Source: Thermoflexales bacterium
GTDB taxonomy: Bacteria > Chloroflexota > Anaerolineae > B4-G1 > SLSP01
Direction: 5' to 3'
Length of the DNA stretch: 5,840 nucleotides
Assembly (NCBI GenBank): GCA_007130345.1
Contig: SLSP01000444.1
Span: 1-5,840 of the forward strand
Both the position numbers and the translations under genes were made by a program. Under the pieces are notes generated by a model, which worked only from the letters and a program-made list of their open reading frames with translations, was not told the DNA's origin and searched no databases. How positions within the stretch are numbered: position 1 is the first letter of the stretch; each line of letters starts with the position of its first letter. Shown here piece by piece: positions 5,743-5,840 of this stretch.

Positions 5743-5840
5743 CTCCCCAGTTGAATTTGCTCCAAGGGGAACGTCAGTTCCCCGGTTCGCCGCGTAGTCG
5801 CGGATCTGACGATCCGCTCTGAGCGGGGCTAACTGGGGAG
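5743..5840 (+). other. 98-base structured element bounded by perfect 10-bp inverted repeats: candidate structured RNA or MITE-like element
   Basis: CTCCCCAGTT (5743-5752) is exactly complementary to AACTGGGGAG (5831-5840). Inside are perfect hairpins: GGGGAAC/GTTCCCC with loop GTCA (5766-5783), and GCGGATC/GATCCGC with loop TGAC (5800-5817). A competing 5-bp stem, CCGCG/CGCGG with loop TAGT (5790-5803), overlaps the second hairpin. The loops GTCA and TGAC are complementary, and the match grows to six bases when the closing pairs open (CGTCAG 5772-5777 with CTGACG 5806-5811). A promoter lies just upstream. The layout could be a junction RNA with a kissing contact, a leader with alternative folds, or a small transposon-derived element. 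The window ends exactly at the closing repeat, so the right side is unseen. It matches no RNA family that I recognise. Confidence 0.5.

Noticed and set aside
5714..5756. Possible integron attC site (GCCTAAC followed by GTTGAAT)
   Set aside because: The two ends match the loose RYYYAAC and GTTRRRY patterns, but the span is too short. The ends are not mutually complementary, there are no inner L boxes and no cassette array is visible.
5777..5803. T-arm-like GGTTCG suggesting a tRNA or tmRNA
   Set aside because: No 7-bp acceptor stem, anticodon arm or CCA end can be arranged around it, and the surrounding hairpins do not fit a cloverleaf.

Overview
The window is a GC-rich bacterial segment whose style points to the Chloroflexota (Anaerolineae- or Roseiflexus-like). 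The main clue is an anchored extracellular protein with a long Thr-Pro linker of the type common in that phylum. Sortase-like and DUF4352-like surface domains and a GerW/YtfJ-like membrane protein fit a free-living bacterium of this kind. The phylum call is an inference from protein style; no marker gene is present.

Layout. Bases 1-216 hold the 3' end of a secreted-type protein with a small beta-rich domain. It is followed after 14 bases by a 484-residue single-pass membrane protein (231-1685). That protein's outer part looks like a sortase fold that has lost its catalytic residues, followed by two beta-sandwich modules. A perfect 12-bp hairpin (1699-1729) separates it from a convergent minus-strand operon. 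Reading from 3249 down to 1749, the operon encodes a 102-aa membrane protein, a 132-aa GerW/YtfJ-like membrane protein, and PgeF (YfiH, multicopper-oxidase-like peptidoglycan editing factor). The first two appear to be diverged paralogs.

The 190-base gap at 3250-3439 contains two divergent sigma-70-type promoters. One (TTGCTT-16-TATAAT) drives the minus operon and has an inverted repeat over its predicted start. The other (TTGTCA-17-TATCAT) drives a plus-strand gene and shows that its start is the ATG at 3440. That gene encodes an anchored, TP-linker, beta-sandwich surface protein with an acidic proline-rich insert. A gap with heptamer repeats facing both ways (4430-4507) leads to a FAD-dependent DAO-family oxidoreductase (4565-5647).

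The last 190 bases have no gene. They hold a good extended -10 promoter and then a 98-base element (5743-5840) bounded by perfect 10-bp inverted repeats. It contains perfect hairpins, two of which have complementary loops. It may be a structured RNA or a small mobile element and is the least explained part of the window.

The common theme is the cell envelope: four probable membrane-anchored or exported proteins plus a peptidoglycan quality-control enzyme. The oxidoreductase is a separate transcription unit with no visible link to them.
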